Below the pieces are notes generated by a model. That model searched no databases and had not been told where the DNA came from. It was given only the letters and a program-made list of their open reading frames with translations. From the NCBI GenBank assembly GCA_036365515.1, contig CM070873.1, forward strand, positions 73,620,529 through 73,684,528: a DNA stretch of 64,000 nucleotides, given 5' to 3'. A program made the position numbers and the translations under genes. The DNA comes from Torymus aiolomorphi. Lineage: Eukaryota > Arthropoda > Insecta > Hymenoptera > Torymidae. Positions 32,285 to 43,049 of the stretch are shown one piece after another; the stretch's first letter is position 1, and each line of letters opens with the position of its first letter.

Positions 32285-32864
32285 AAAATATTCATCCAAT
32301 ACGCATAATCTATCAGAGACGAAGGGGTATAAAAGATTTCAGTGAGTTGGAGTATGCTGTGGATATGACAGGCTTCAAACAGCCAGGGAACGACTTCGTC
32401 TTGAAGGAATTGGCTATACTCTGTCTTACAGATGATAGTGAACCACTCGTACGTCTGTTCAAAGAGCCGTTTTCATGAAACAGACTTACACATAAGTATA
32501 GAGAAGAGAATCTATGTTGGACCGTCACTATCATAGAATATCCTTGCCATCAGATGACTTTGACTATAACCTCAGCGGTACCATTATTCGTGAGACTCTC
32601 AAAGATGCCACTAGAATTATTGTAAAAAATAAAATCATACAACAATGGATGCAGAAACGGTGGAGTTACCGACAAATTATTAATTTGGTAGAGTGGGGTT
32701 ATCCAACTAAGGATTTATCACGACAGGTCACTGTATGTACCAATCACAATGGAAAATATAAGGCTACATGTGCTCTACATAATGTTAAACAAATGAAGAC
32801 TTTCTATTTTGATGATATTTTTATGGATTGGGAAGAAGTTTCAGAGACTGTGAATTATGAGTAG
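32285..32864 (+). pseudogene. Cassette gene B, right copy (VD-QGFK family)
   Basis: The first part (about 32349-32510: EYAVDMTGFKQPGNDF, VLKELAILCLTDDS) is followed by a frameshift near 32477. The long frame then continues to TAG at 32862-32864 with FDYNLSGTIIRETLKDATR, IIQQWMQKRW, CTNHNGKYKATCALHNVKQM and FYFDDIFMDWEE. The C-terminal half is open here while the left copy has two stops in it. Paired Cys/His residues in CTNHN and CALH could bind metal; this is speculation. Confidence 0.5.
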
Positions 32865-33365
32865 ATATTCATAGGTATAAGAAATATTGACTTTGGAGGG
32901 GTATTAATTAAGGAATACCTCACAGATGTAGGTGATGGTTGGTGCCTACATAATTTCTTTCTTATAATATTTTCTACATTCTTATTGAGAACCTATCCCA
33001 TAACCTATAATACGCGTGAACGAACCTGTTCAAGCTTGTGCTCGGTTCGAAACGCTCGCAGCGGCACAGCTGGCCGCTAACAGCCGGCCGCAGGTCGCAG
33101 GCTGCCGGCTGCTCGACCAATCAAACGCAATGTTTATCTCACCTCGTGCAATTCTGGAACGTACATGGGTTAACTAGCCCCGTGTAATTCTCGAACACTT
33201 TGGTTAACTAGCCACATGGAATTCTGGAACACTTGGGTTAACTAGTCCCGTGTAATTCTGGAACATGTATGTTCCAGAAACCCCAAAGTGGTTCTGGATC
33301 ACCTGAAATTCCAGGAAGTAATTACCAGGAAGTAAACCGCTATTGTTTACCTACTTAGCTTCTTA

Positions 33366-33734
33366 GTACTTGAACTTTTATTGGAAACTTTAGTCTTAAA
33401 ATAGCAGGGATCGATACTAAAGATACCGCTGCCCATTTATTCGTACTTAGCTTCCTCCAACATAATTTGCTGTACTATTACATGAATTGATTGCGTTAGA
33501 ATGTACAATGAATAGTGCACAATTATGAATGAAAAAGAAAACAACAAAATTCTCTTCTCAATTATTTTAAACACTAATCAGTATAATGAAATGTTATCTG
33601 TATCTTCTGTAACGCTCTGCTGGCGATCAGGGCAGAAGTACGCCTGTAATTACTAGAGTAAAACACTAACATAAGTTGGGTAATACACTATATAATTTTT
33701 TAATTGTTTATGAAACGTTCGTGTGGTTGTAATT
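33366..33734. other. No gene seen
   Basis: AT-rich intergenic DNA between the outer inverted copy and the Penelope-like copy. No repeat or ORF of note. Confidence 0.5.
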
Positions 33735-33797
33735 ATCTTGGGTAATTGAACGGACCCGAGACGAACCAATAGTTTTGAAAACTTTTTTATTGCCTAT

Positions 33798-33828
33798 GTT
33801 TCGAAAGTATTTTGACTTTCTTCTTCAG
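33798..33828 (-). ncRNA. Degenerate hammerhead-like motif, Penelope copy 1
   Basis: On the minus strand: CTGAAGA, one extra A, stem GAAAGT, a 6-nt loop, ACTTTC, then GAAAC. The stem is conserved with copy 2 although loop bases differ. The core CUGAUGA is changed to CUGAAGA, so catalysis would be lost. Confidence 0.45.
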
Positions 33829-34500
33829 GGCTACAGAAGTAATATAAATAGAAGTTATGTACAAAAAATTTTTAAAAAAAAATTTCTGATGGTAATATTG
33901 CACCATAAATATGTAAAACATACCATATATTAAGATCTAAAAGATTTGTAGTTCGTCCACTAAATTGTTTAGAACATTGTCGCGATCGCTAGGTCACCAA
34001 GTCACTATGGAAAAATTATACGAAAATTAAAATACTAAAAAATGAGATTATTTTATCCGCACTGTGTCTGTAACTATTTAGGTGGCAAATTTAAATATTG
34101 ACAATTAAAGGAAACTTACTGAGCTTGCTGGCACCTCCACACGTCAACATTTTCAGATTCGCCCAACTAACGTTGGTTACGCGAAGTCCAAAAATGTACT
34201 GCGAGAACCAATATAAGGTGTAGTGATAACTGTTAGAAATAGGATGGAGAGGGGGAGGGGTGGGAGAGAGGAGCGTAGTGACGGCAAACGATTGCCTTAC
34301 TCGTCTCAGTGTAACGGGAGCGTATGGATCGAAGAGTAGTGGGAAGTCATACTCGTAGACTAAAACAAGTCTATCGGATATTAGGCATGCGACCTCTTCG
34401 ATTATATGTTCGTCTAGTCGGTCCGTACGAGAGAAAGTGGCAAAGTATTGGAAATAGGAAGTTTCAAACACGTATAGGGGGAGATATTAATGATTATAGA

Positions 34501-34842
34501 TTATATGTGTAGCTTTTTTATAATTTCTATTGTTTTTTTGTATGCATTTTTTAGAAAGTGGGTATCTTCTATGTGGTTTAGAGTATTACTATGGTAATGG
34601 ATATTCATCATTTCTGAAAAAGTGCGTCTAGAATAGTTCGTTTCTTTGTTTAATATCTTTATCTTATCAAAGTTGATGGTGTGTACAGTATCCTGTGTAT
34701 GTGCAGCGAGTGCTGAGTTTTCGGAGCCTAATTTGACTACTCTTTTGTGTTCATACGTGCATTTTGCCAATTTTCGCTTGCTCATGCCGATGTACGTGGC
34801 CGGGCAGTTACAACAATTGATCTTATATACTATGCCATTCAT
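34501..34842 (-). pseudogene. GIY-YIG endonuclease domain of a Penelope-like element
   Basis: Contains GIVYKINCCNCPATYIGMSK, the GIY-YIG core preceded by the CCxC cluster typical of Penelope endonucleases. The RxxxH region follows (KLAKCTYEHKRVVKLGSENS). This domain nicks target DNA to prime reverse transcription. The frame is open to its natural stop at 34501 but has no reverse transcriptase, and a Cys replaces the Arg seen in copy 2 (KRVYEHKRAIKLG). Confidence 0.85.
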
Positions 34843-34880
34843 GTTAGGTCTATCAAGTTTGCACCCAAAATCTTAATTCA

Positions 34881-35329
34881 TTAAAACAACAATAATAAAT
34901 CGATTGCGCATTAAAAAATAAATTAATTTTGTTAATAACATTTTTTGCGCAAGCTTTTATTTACGAGATATTGACCAATATGTATTGGGCGCAGCCCCCA
35001 AAATAAAATCGTATTTTTTATAAAATGGAAAATAGCTAGAATTTTTCGACAAAGTTTATTCGATTGCGCGTCGTGTGCGCGAAGCGCACCCGAATCCTAA
35101 ATTCGTAAATTTGCATTATTATAATTAATAATAATTAATTTTCCATTCAGCCCCAACGAAATATTATATAGTACTGTGCGCATGCGCGCATCCATTATTT
35201 CGTCGTGATGTTTTGCGTAATCCGCGCGTCTACTTATGGTCGTTGCCGTCGTTGGTAGATGGATTTAATCAACGATTAAACGAGGGCACCAGGCACTAGG
35301 TTGTTATTGCACCCTGGTACCTGGTGCCC
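34881..35329. other. No gene seen
   Basis: AT-rich DNA with a patch of gcgc words near 35060-35230. No motif or repeat is supportable. Confidence 0.45.
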
Positions 35330-35549
35330 GTTGTCACCTTTCTCTATATGAAAAAATCGAGCAGTATTTGTAGATGACTCCCTTTGCAACTACCACGACG
35401 ACGACGACCAAGTCCCCAAATTCCCCATCCAAGAGAGAGAGAGAACGGAGCAGAACGGATTCGACGCGGCCAGATAGTGGGAAGATCATGGGTCCTCAAC
35501 ACTAGCAGCAGGACAGGACGGAGAAGAAGGTAAATCCTCGGCCTCGACG

Positions 35550-36276
35550 ATGCGCAATACACATAACGTCAACCGGGAAGAAAAGCTATGCAGAGATACT
35601 TAAGGACCTCACTTCTAAGGTTAACCCTGAGGAAGCGAAGGCGGTCGTGAGAAACACCCTACTGACTAAAAACGGTGGGGTTCTCTTAGAACTGGAGAAG
35701 CGATCGGAAGACAAGGAGGCCTTCCAGAGGGTTATCCAGGAAAATCTGGGAAATGAATACCAGGTTAAAGGCGTCACTCCAAGGCTTACACTGGAAATAG
35801 ATGGAATGACGTGCGTGAAAACCGAAGATCAGGTAAACGCCGCGATTAGGGAGGAGGTAAGCGACATCTGTAACCTTAGCACCCACGTATTTGACGTAGG
35901 GGGAGGAGAGCAGAGGATGGTCATAGTCGAAATGGACGAGACTGTGGCCATGACTCTCCTAAGGATAGGGAGGATTATAATAGGGTATTTCAGCTACCGA
36001 GTTAGAAAGCGAATAGTGGTTCCGCGATGTTTCAGATGCCAAGGCTTTGGGCATCTGAAAAAGGACTGTAAGGACAAGGATCGTAGTGCATTATGCAGGA
36101 AATGTGGAAAACCAGATCACGTGGGCAGGGACTGTCGCGCGAGACCGGATGGTCAGGCCTGCTTCTTGTGTAAAAAACGTGGGGTTGCGGCAACTGAGCT
36201 AGCGCATTTCCCGGGCACGGGAACATGCGTCGCTTTTAGGGACGAGCTAGAAAAGTTAAAGCGGCCTGAAAAATGA
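35550..36276 (+). CDS. R1-type ORF1 (Gag-like RNA-binding protein)
   Basis: The frame is open from about 35550 (SYAEILKDLTSKVNPEEAK follows) to TGA 36274-36276. After a Gag-like RRM region (LEIDGMTCVKTEDQVNAAI, VEMDETVAMTLLRI) come three knuckles: CFRCQGFGHLKKDC, CRKCGKPDHVGRDC and a variant CFLCKKRG...HFPGTGTC. This layout is that of R1/TRAS/Waldo ORF1 proteins, which bind the element RNA in the ribonucleoprotein. The true start codon is unclear because no ATG is seen at the expected position. It is the best preserved reading frame of this element. Confidence 0.8.
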
Positions 36277-36690
36277 CGACGGTTCTACAAATAAACACGA
36301 ACGGCGCCGTACTCGCTGACGACCTGCTCACTAATCGAGTGAGCCAGGGGCTCGCGGACGTGTCATTGGTTAGCGAACAGTATAGGCATCGCGTCCGCAA
36401 TACGACCACGTAGTTCGCAGACGAGACCGACACAGTGGCGGTCTGGATAGCAGGTAGACATAGATCAAAGATTACCGGACGAGGCAAGGGGGAGGGTCTA
36501 GTATGGGCGCGCGTCGGGGATGTTACCTACGTGAGCGTGTATATATCCCCCAACTTACGAAGAAACGAATTTCTTAGGCAGGTTGGACGCATGGAAGACG
36601 TATTGCGGAATATCTCTCGCTTCCTACTGGTTGCAGGAGATTTTAATACAAGGGCGATAGAATGGTGTATGCCAGACTCTGTATGAGGAC
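36273..36690 (+). pseudogene. R1-type ORF2, N-terminal apurinic-type endonuclease, truncated
   Basis: ATG at 36273 overlaps the ORF1 stop (ATGA). The sequence begins MTTVLQINTNGAVLADDLL and keeps the Gln-Asn and Glu of the EEP fold (LVSEQYR) and the GDFN motif (LLVAGDFNTRAIEW). An in-frame TAG lies at about 36411. After GDFN the sequence jumps at 36663 to the segment before reverse transcriptase motif 0, so the catalytic C-terminal half of the endonuclease is deleted. Confidence 0.8.
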
Positions 36691-39162
36691 GTGCGACAGG
36701 AGGATATACCCTCATTTACCAAGCATGAGCTATGGGTACCGATTAAATCTCTTAAGAGCGGCAAGGCACCGCACACTGGGGCCGAAAGGTTCAAAACCAC
36801 CTAGAGGTCATAATTCTCAACCGAATTTGAAAATTCAAAAACAGGAACTTTTGTGACAAAATACCAAAGACCGCTACGAAGCCTAATTTTGAAAATATGA
36901 ACCTAAAAACCTAATTTATAACCTATAACCCCAAAATTTACACTTGTGATTCCCAAAAATGCTATAAAACTTCAATTTATATGTCCTTGACACATGCTCT
37001 CTTAACCTTGATTCATAAAATTGGTCTACAGATTAAGTCTTGAGCCATTCTGTCAGAAATAGTGTATATTTTTAGGATATACATTGTATGTGGTTTAAAT
37101 AACATTTTTCTCTTTTTTATAGCTGATTTTGGCCTCAGAAGCCACTAGGTGTAAGACCCCCTTAAGACTTATGAGGTTAGGGCTTATAGGTTTAGAGTTT
37201 ATGAGTGCATGGCTTACTGGATCAAAGGTCAAGAGTTCACGAGTAAAGGGCTTACAAATTAAAGGTTTATCGTATTTTTGGGATTTGCAGGTCAAAAATT
37301 GAATTGATTGGTTGATGTGATAGGATTATATGACTCCTTAGATTTATAGGTTAATTTTTTGGAAAATCAGGCTTCGTAAGGCTTTTCGATATTTGATAAC
37401 GAATGTTCCTAAGCAAAAATTTTGAGATTCCGTTGAGAATTGCGACCTCTAGGTGGTTTTGAACCAAAAAATCCGTATGGCCCCAGTGTGCGCCGGGCCC
37501 CGATGGGATTCCAGTGGAGGTTTTAAAGGCCATCGCCTCACCATGCCCGGAAACCTTACTGGATACCTACAACGTATGTCTCAGGGAAGGTGTTTTCAGC
37601 AGTCGTTGGAAAAGGGCGAAGCTTGTCCTTATCAGCAAGGGAAAGGGAGACATGACATCCCCGTCCGCGTATCGGCCGCTTAGCCTATTAGACACGATCG
37701 GCAAGGGTATGGAGGCGCTACTAAGGAGTAGAATCCAGATCGCCATACAACAGTCAGGGGGTTTATTGGAAAACCAGCATGGATTTAGAAAGGGTTTTTC
37801 GACGATAGGCGCGATATGATAGGTTACCGCGGCGGTGGGGCTATCAAGGGAACGATGTCACGGAGCGCGACCACTGGTGTTAGTAGCAACGCTGGACGTT
37901 AAAAACGCGTTCAATTCGGCACGCTGGGCAGATCTACTCGCAGCGCTGAGGAGCTTCGGGGTCCCACCCTACATACTACGTGTAGCAGAGAACTACTTCC
38001 GGAATCACGAACTCATTATCGAGACGAGCGAAGGGACGCTGGTTAGGCAAATTACGGCAGGCGTTGCACAGGGATCACTGTTGGGCCTCGATTTCTGGAT
38101 CACGTCGTATGACGGTTTGCTGCGCCTGGACGTGCCCAACGCGGCATTTCTCGTAGGATATGTGGACGACGTCGCGGTGGTGGTAGAAGCACGGAACGCG
38201 GAGTTGGCACAACTTATCTTGTGCCAGGTAATGAAACGAGTGACTAGGTGGATGACGAATCACGGGCTCAGTCTCGCGTTGGCGAAAACCGAGGTAGTAC
38301 TATTGACACGTAAAGAGATCCCTACGATACTACCGATGTACGTAGAATCCGAGTTAGTAACTACGAGGCCGACTGCGAAGTATCTAGGGGTCACCCTGGA
38401 AGGTTTGCTTTTGGCCCCACATCAGGGGAGTAACGGCAAAGGCAGAAGCACGTTAATGCGCAACGTTGGAGGCCCACGGATATCCAAGAGAAGACTGCTC
38501 ATGGCGACGACCAACTCTATACTCCTCTATGGAGCGGAGATTTGGGCTGATGCCATGGAAGTTATTAAGTACAGGAAGAGAATTGTGGCGGTGCAGCGGC
38601 GAGGTGCGCCTGAGAGTTGCATGCGCGTATCGGACGATGTCGGAAGAGGCTGTGGCGGTGATAGCTGGTATGATTCCGATCAACCTGCTCGGACGGGAAC
38701 GGAAGCAGAACTACGATAGAAACGCAGAAGTAGGACGGGCAGACGCGGAGGGCGTAGCCCGCCGCCAGACGCTACAAACTTGGAATGAGAGATGGAGGGC
38801 GGGGACGAAGGGTAGATGGACCTACCCTATTGATTCAAGACATAACGAGGTGGCTGGGACGGAAGTACGGAGAGGTTAACTTTTACCTTACGCAGTTCCT
38901 GACAGGACATGGATACTTTCGATATTACCTATTTAAATTAGGTAAAATAAATACGCCGAAATGTAAATACTGCGGAAACGCGAGGGATGACGCGGAATAT
39001 ACCTTTTTCGCATGTAATAGGTGGGCCGCGGAAAGACAACGATTGGAGGTGATGGTAGGGCGGCTCTCGCCCGACGTGGTGATCGAATGCATGTTTTCAG
39101 GGAAAGACCGATGGGACGCGATAAATACCTTTATCGAAGGGGTACTGCGCGCGAAAAAATAA
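36690..39162 (+). pseudogene. R1-type ORF2, reverse transcriptase and C-terminal domain, interrupted
   Basis: The N-terminal part is at 36690-36771 (EDVRQEDIPSFTKHELW, SLKSGKAP). It continues after the inserted element at 37496 (GPDGIPVEVLKAIASPCPE). 37514-37819 covers early motifs (AYRPLSLLDTIGKGMEALL, NQHGFRKGFSTI). 37835-38719 has ATLDVKNAFNSARW, GVAQGSLLGLDFW and the active site FLVGYVDDVAVVVEA. Frame changes near 37820 and 38600-38800 lead to the final frame 38785-39162, with the CKYCGNARDDAEYTFFACNRW finger ending in DRWDAINTFIEG. The polymerase copies the element RNA at the nicked target; this copy cannot. Confidence 0.85.
36772..37490. mobile_element. 719-bp TIR element inserted in the LINE reverse transcriptase
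   Basis: Termini CACACTGGGGCC and GGCCCCAGTGTG are exact inverses. Inverted similarity continues for well over 100 bp inward (aggttcaaaaccacctagag; aattctcaac; tacgaagcct). The flanks caccg (36767-36771) and cgccg (37491-37495) are a 5-bp target duplication with one change. Removing the element plus one flank joins the frame as ...GKAP|GPDG..., the expected reverse transcriptase motif. No transposase inside. Confidence 0.9.
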
Positions 39163-39459
39163 GACGGATGCTTAATAGATTAGATAGGGCATCGTAGAAA
39201 GAACGTAGGAAGGACGGATGACGCACCCGGGGGCGGCAGGCGCTGCGGCCCGACCTGAAGTAATGCGAAAGCGGTTCTGTGTCGACGCTGCCGTAGGGAT
39301 AGGTTTTGGATGTTTAGGGGGTAGAAATCCCTCACGCCACGGAGCCCGCTACTCCGTGATGGTCTTAGTGGGCCTCCCTTCTTGCTCCACCTCCAAAGCA
39401 AGGATGGGCGCCCCGGAAGATTCACCTTGTACCTCGAAAAAAAAAATAAAATAGAAAAA

Positions 39460-39460
<1 letters not shown>

Positions 39461-39521
<61 letters not shown>
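39461..39521. repeat. (TAA)n microsatellite at the LINE 3' tail
   Basis: About 20 perfect trinucleotide units directly follow the A-rich LINE tail and precede the Penelope copy. The poly-Leu frame on the minus strand is an artefact. Confidence 0.9.
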
Positions 39522-39583
39522 TGAAGGAGTAAAAAACGGACTCGAGACGAATCAATTTGTTTTGATGAATTTATTACACCAAC

Positions 39584-39614
39584 GTTTCGAAAGTGTTGTT
39601 ACTTTCTTCATCAG
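39584..39614 (-). ncRNA. Hammerhead ribozyme-like core, Penelope copy 2
   Basis: On the minus strand: CTGATGA (39614-39608), one A, stem GAAAGT (39606-39601), loop aacaac, ACTTTC (39594-39589), then GAAAC (39588-39584). These are the two conserved core strings with a 6-bp stem II. Hammerheads in the terminal repeats of Penelope-like elements are established. One extra base lies between CTGATGA and the stem. I could not draw a convincing stem I with local sequence, so activity in monomer form is doubtful. Confidence 0.6.
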
Positions 39615-40358
39615 GGCTACGAAAGTATAGTTGTAAACATGTAGATTTATATACAAAAAACAATTTTAGACAAAATATGTAAAAAGCATGCCATAAAAAC
39701 AATATTATAACATATTAGGTTCGCCTATGAGGAGTTTGAACTTCTCCTCGCGAACGCAACGTCGCCAAATCACTATAGAATACAATTAGAGTTTTTAATA
39801 ACTTAAGAAATTAAAATGCAATACGTACATGAAAGAATATTTGTTAAAAAAATGAAGTAATGGTAAGAACTTACAGAGTCTATGACGTTTTCCACACATC
39901 GGCAATTTTGGAAATGCCCAAGTATATTGGGCAAACTCCAAAATGACACTAAAGATAAATTAAAATTAAGGTGTAATGAATAACTGTTAGGATAGAAAGG
40001 AAAGAGGCGATAGGCGTCGAGAGAGGAAAATAGTGAGGGATAGCGGTTGCCTCGCTTACACCGGTGGAACAGGAGCGCAAGCGGTGAGGTGTAGTCGAAG
40101 AAACCTATACGAAGAATATACTACCTATAGAAAGAATACGGAGACTCTCGCGTATTAGGTGTGCCACCTCTCTAATCGCATGCTCACCTGATCCTACAGT
40201 ACGAAACAAGACAGTAGTGCGATAAAGGAAAGAGGTTGTAAACACGTAGAAGGCAATTGTAAATATTATGAATTTAAATGTTTAGCTTCTTGATAGTATC
40301 TATAGTCTTTTTATATGCGTTTTTTAAGAAATGGATATCTTCCATATGGTTGAGTGTA

Positions 40359-41790
40359 TTATGGTGAGTAGTGTATGTGCATCTCGGAAAAAGTGCGCTT
40401 GAAATAGTTCGGTTCTTTGTCTAGTATTCTGATTTTGTCGAAATTTATGGAATGTTCTGTGTCCTGTATATGGCCAGCGAGTGCAGAATTTTCAGAGCCT
40501 AATTTAATTGCTCTTTTATGCTCGTACACACGTTTCGTTAATTTTCGTTTACTCATGCCGATATATGTGGCCGAGCAATTATTGCAGTTGATCTTGTAAA
40601 CGATCCCATTAGTGTTTAAAAAATCGAGACGGTCCTTTCCTAGTCTTATCAAATGATTAAACTTGTTAATGGTTTTATATATTGGAATTATATTGTGTGT
40701 ATGGAGGATACGGTCAATTTTTGGTCTTAAATTCTTTATGTATGGCAGTATCATTTTTGTTTTAGAGACTATTGATTTAATATTGCTAGCACTGTTATAA
40801 GTTACGACGTTACTATTGTTTTTATGGATCTGCTCGAGTCTAATACCAATATATTTTTTAATAATATCTGAAGGGTAGTTGTAACATTGAAGGTAATGTG
40901 TGGTTATTTTTAAGTTATCGATATGGAACTGTGGATGAGAGAGTTTTATAGATTTGTCGACAAGGTTGTATATAATAGGTATTTTTTATGACTGTGTATG
41001 GTGGGAAAAATAGTTCATGTAACATCCAGAGGCTGTGTTTTTTCCATACCAATTGGTGATTATTTTGTTATCATCTGTTTTTGTGTCATATCAAGGAAGT
41101 TTATGCTGTTATTATGTTCATATTCTGTTGTAAATTGCAAATGGCTATTATAACTATTAAATGTAGTGAGGATTTCGCTCGTTTTATCTTTCTTAGTAGT
41201 GAGAATACAGTCGTCTACAAATCTCTTGTACAGTACGACTTCACTTTTGTATTTTTTAAGACACGAGGTTTCCAAAAGTTCGAGAGTAATATCGGCGAAC
41301 CACGGGCTCGTGCAAAAACCCATCGGTGCACCCATAGTCTGTTTATAATACTTATTATTAAACTGTAAATACGTAGAATCTAGAAGTATTTTGATTCCTT
41401 TCAAAAATTCTGTTTTAGATAAGTTTATTTTATTATTAAGGTATTTCCATTTTTTTGAGATTGCAAGAATAATCAGATCCGACGGAATGTTTGTAAACAG
41501 AGAAACGACATCAAAAGAGGAAAGCTCAAATTCGTCCGTGATGTCTATGCTATCTACTATTTTAATTCGGTGCTGCTTTTTACTGTTGATTTTGGTCGGC
41601 GAAAGTATTTGGTGAAGATTAATGATAAACTTTTATCTAGAGCGTAAGTAGGACTACCAATTGGTGAAACTATGATTCGTATGGGACTGTCTTTCTTATT
41701 GATCTTAACAAGGGCACATGCTCTCGCCAGATTTTTGTTTTTAATATCTGCGTGTAATAGATAACAGAATGCTTATAACAGAATGCTTAT
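40359..41790 (-). pseudogene. Penelope-like reverse transcriptase and GIY-YIG endonuclease, frameshifted
   Basis: Upstream motifs are visible in changing frames between 41720 and 41410 (ARACALVKINKKDSPIR, then SSFDVVSLFTNIP). The frame 41404-41060 has YYKQTMGAPMGFCTSPWFAD and the active site YKRFVDDCILTTKKD, both typical of Penelope polymerases. After damage at 41060-40760, the frame 40754-40359 carries NHLIRLGKDRLDFL, then GIVYKINCNNCSATYIGMSK and KRVYEHKRAIKLGSENSALA. The polymerase primes at a nick made by the endonuclease and has telomerase-like ancestry. Several breaks separate the parts. Confidence 0.9.
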
Positions 41791-42215
41791 AACTTTACAC
41801 AGTAGCTTCCGATTTTGTCAATCATTAACTCAAATTGAATGTCTTTTTTCTTCTTCGATTTTCATGTATTGCAAAATGTTTTTGCACCTTTGGAAGCCGT
41901 AAATTAAATATTATATATGGACACAAAAAACAATATCTTAACATGAAATATCTTCTTCTTCTTTGTGTTAGTTGAGCTTCGTGGTGGTGGCGCTGTTTCC
42001 AAATATGAAATATGTGTACTACGTATATCTTTTTATGTAAAAAAAAATATTTTACACTCATCGTTTCATTTATTTTTATTTGATATACAAAAACACACAT
42101 AATATACGATATTTACAGTTTAAAATAGAAAAGGATTTATGACGGAAAATAATTAAATAATTCTTCGTCATTTCCCCCTCTCTCCGCATTGCCTCTGTAT
42201 TAATCCATTGAGATT
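41791..42215. other. No gene seen
   Basis: Short unremarkable DNA between the Penelope copy and the Gypsy 5' LTR. A duplicated 'cagaatgcttataa' occurs at 41765-41795. Confidence 0.5.
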
Positions 42216-43034
<819 letters not shown>

Positions 43035-43037
43035 AAT

Positions 43038-43049
43038 TGGCGACCCTCG
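43038..43049 (+). other. Primer-binding site of Gypsy A
   Basis: TGGCGACCCTCG starts 3 bp after the LTR end. It begins TGG, as sites complementary to the CCA end of a tRNA do. The tRNA species was not identified. Confidence 0.6.

Larger units (their letters stand above)
31130..33365 (+). mobile_element. Outer inverted copy, right: 2.2-kb unit with the two-gene cassette
   Basis: Reverse-oriented counterpart of 21060-23365. It starts with the reverse of tttcagcttaatatctt, carries the flanking-repeat sequence at 31215-31330, the cassette genes at 31720-32864 on the plus strand, and the ggaac/ttccag repeats at 33165-33320, and ends with aaccgctattgtttacctac. It has one promoter unit rather than two. 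Confidence 0.7.
33735..34880 (-). mobile_element. 5'-truncated Penelope-like element, copy 1
   Basis: Minus-strand 3' part of a Penelope-like retroelement. The GIY-YIG endonuclease frame (34842-34501) is followed by a 3' region aligned throughout with 39536-40360, including a hammerhead-like motif (33798-33828) and the shared end cggaccCgagacgaa. The reverse transcriptase is missing: homology with copy 2 stops near 34876. Confidence 0.85.
35330..39460 (+). mobile_element. R1-clade non-LTR retrotransposon, damaged
   Basis: Order: 5' region, ORF1 with three Cys knuckles, ORF2 (endonuclease, reverse transcriptase, C-terminal CCHC), short 3' region ending in an A-rich tail, then a (TAA)n run (39461-39521). 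The middle of ORF2 is deleted at 36663, and a 719-bp TIR element sits in the reverse transcriptase. ORF1 and ORF2 overlap by ATGA. The 5' limit is approximate; no target duplication was resolved. Confidence 0.85.
39536..41790 (-). mobile_element. Penelope-like element, copy 2, with reverse transcriptase and GIY-YIG
   Basis: Minus-strand element with reverse transcriptase core (about 41730-41060), linker, GIY-YIG endonuclease (40754-40359) and a 3' region with a hammerhead-like motif, ending cggactcgagacgaa near 39536. Compared with copy 1 it is longer and less damaged. The N-terminal part upstream of 41790 is missing. Confidence 0.9.

Noticed and set aside
21060..33365. Polydnavirus proviral segment
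   Set aside because: Considered because a wasp host is possible, but no virulence-type gene families or direct-repeat junctions were recognised; the evidence fits inverted transposon copies.
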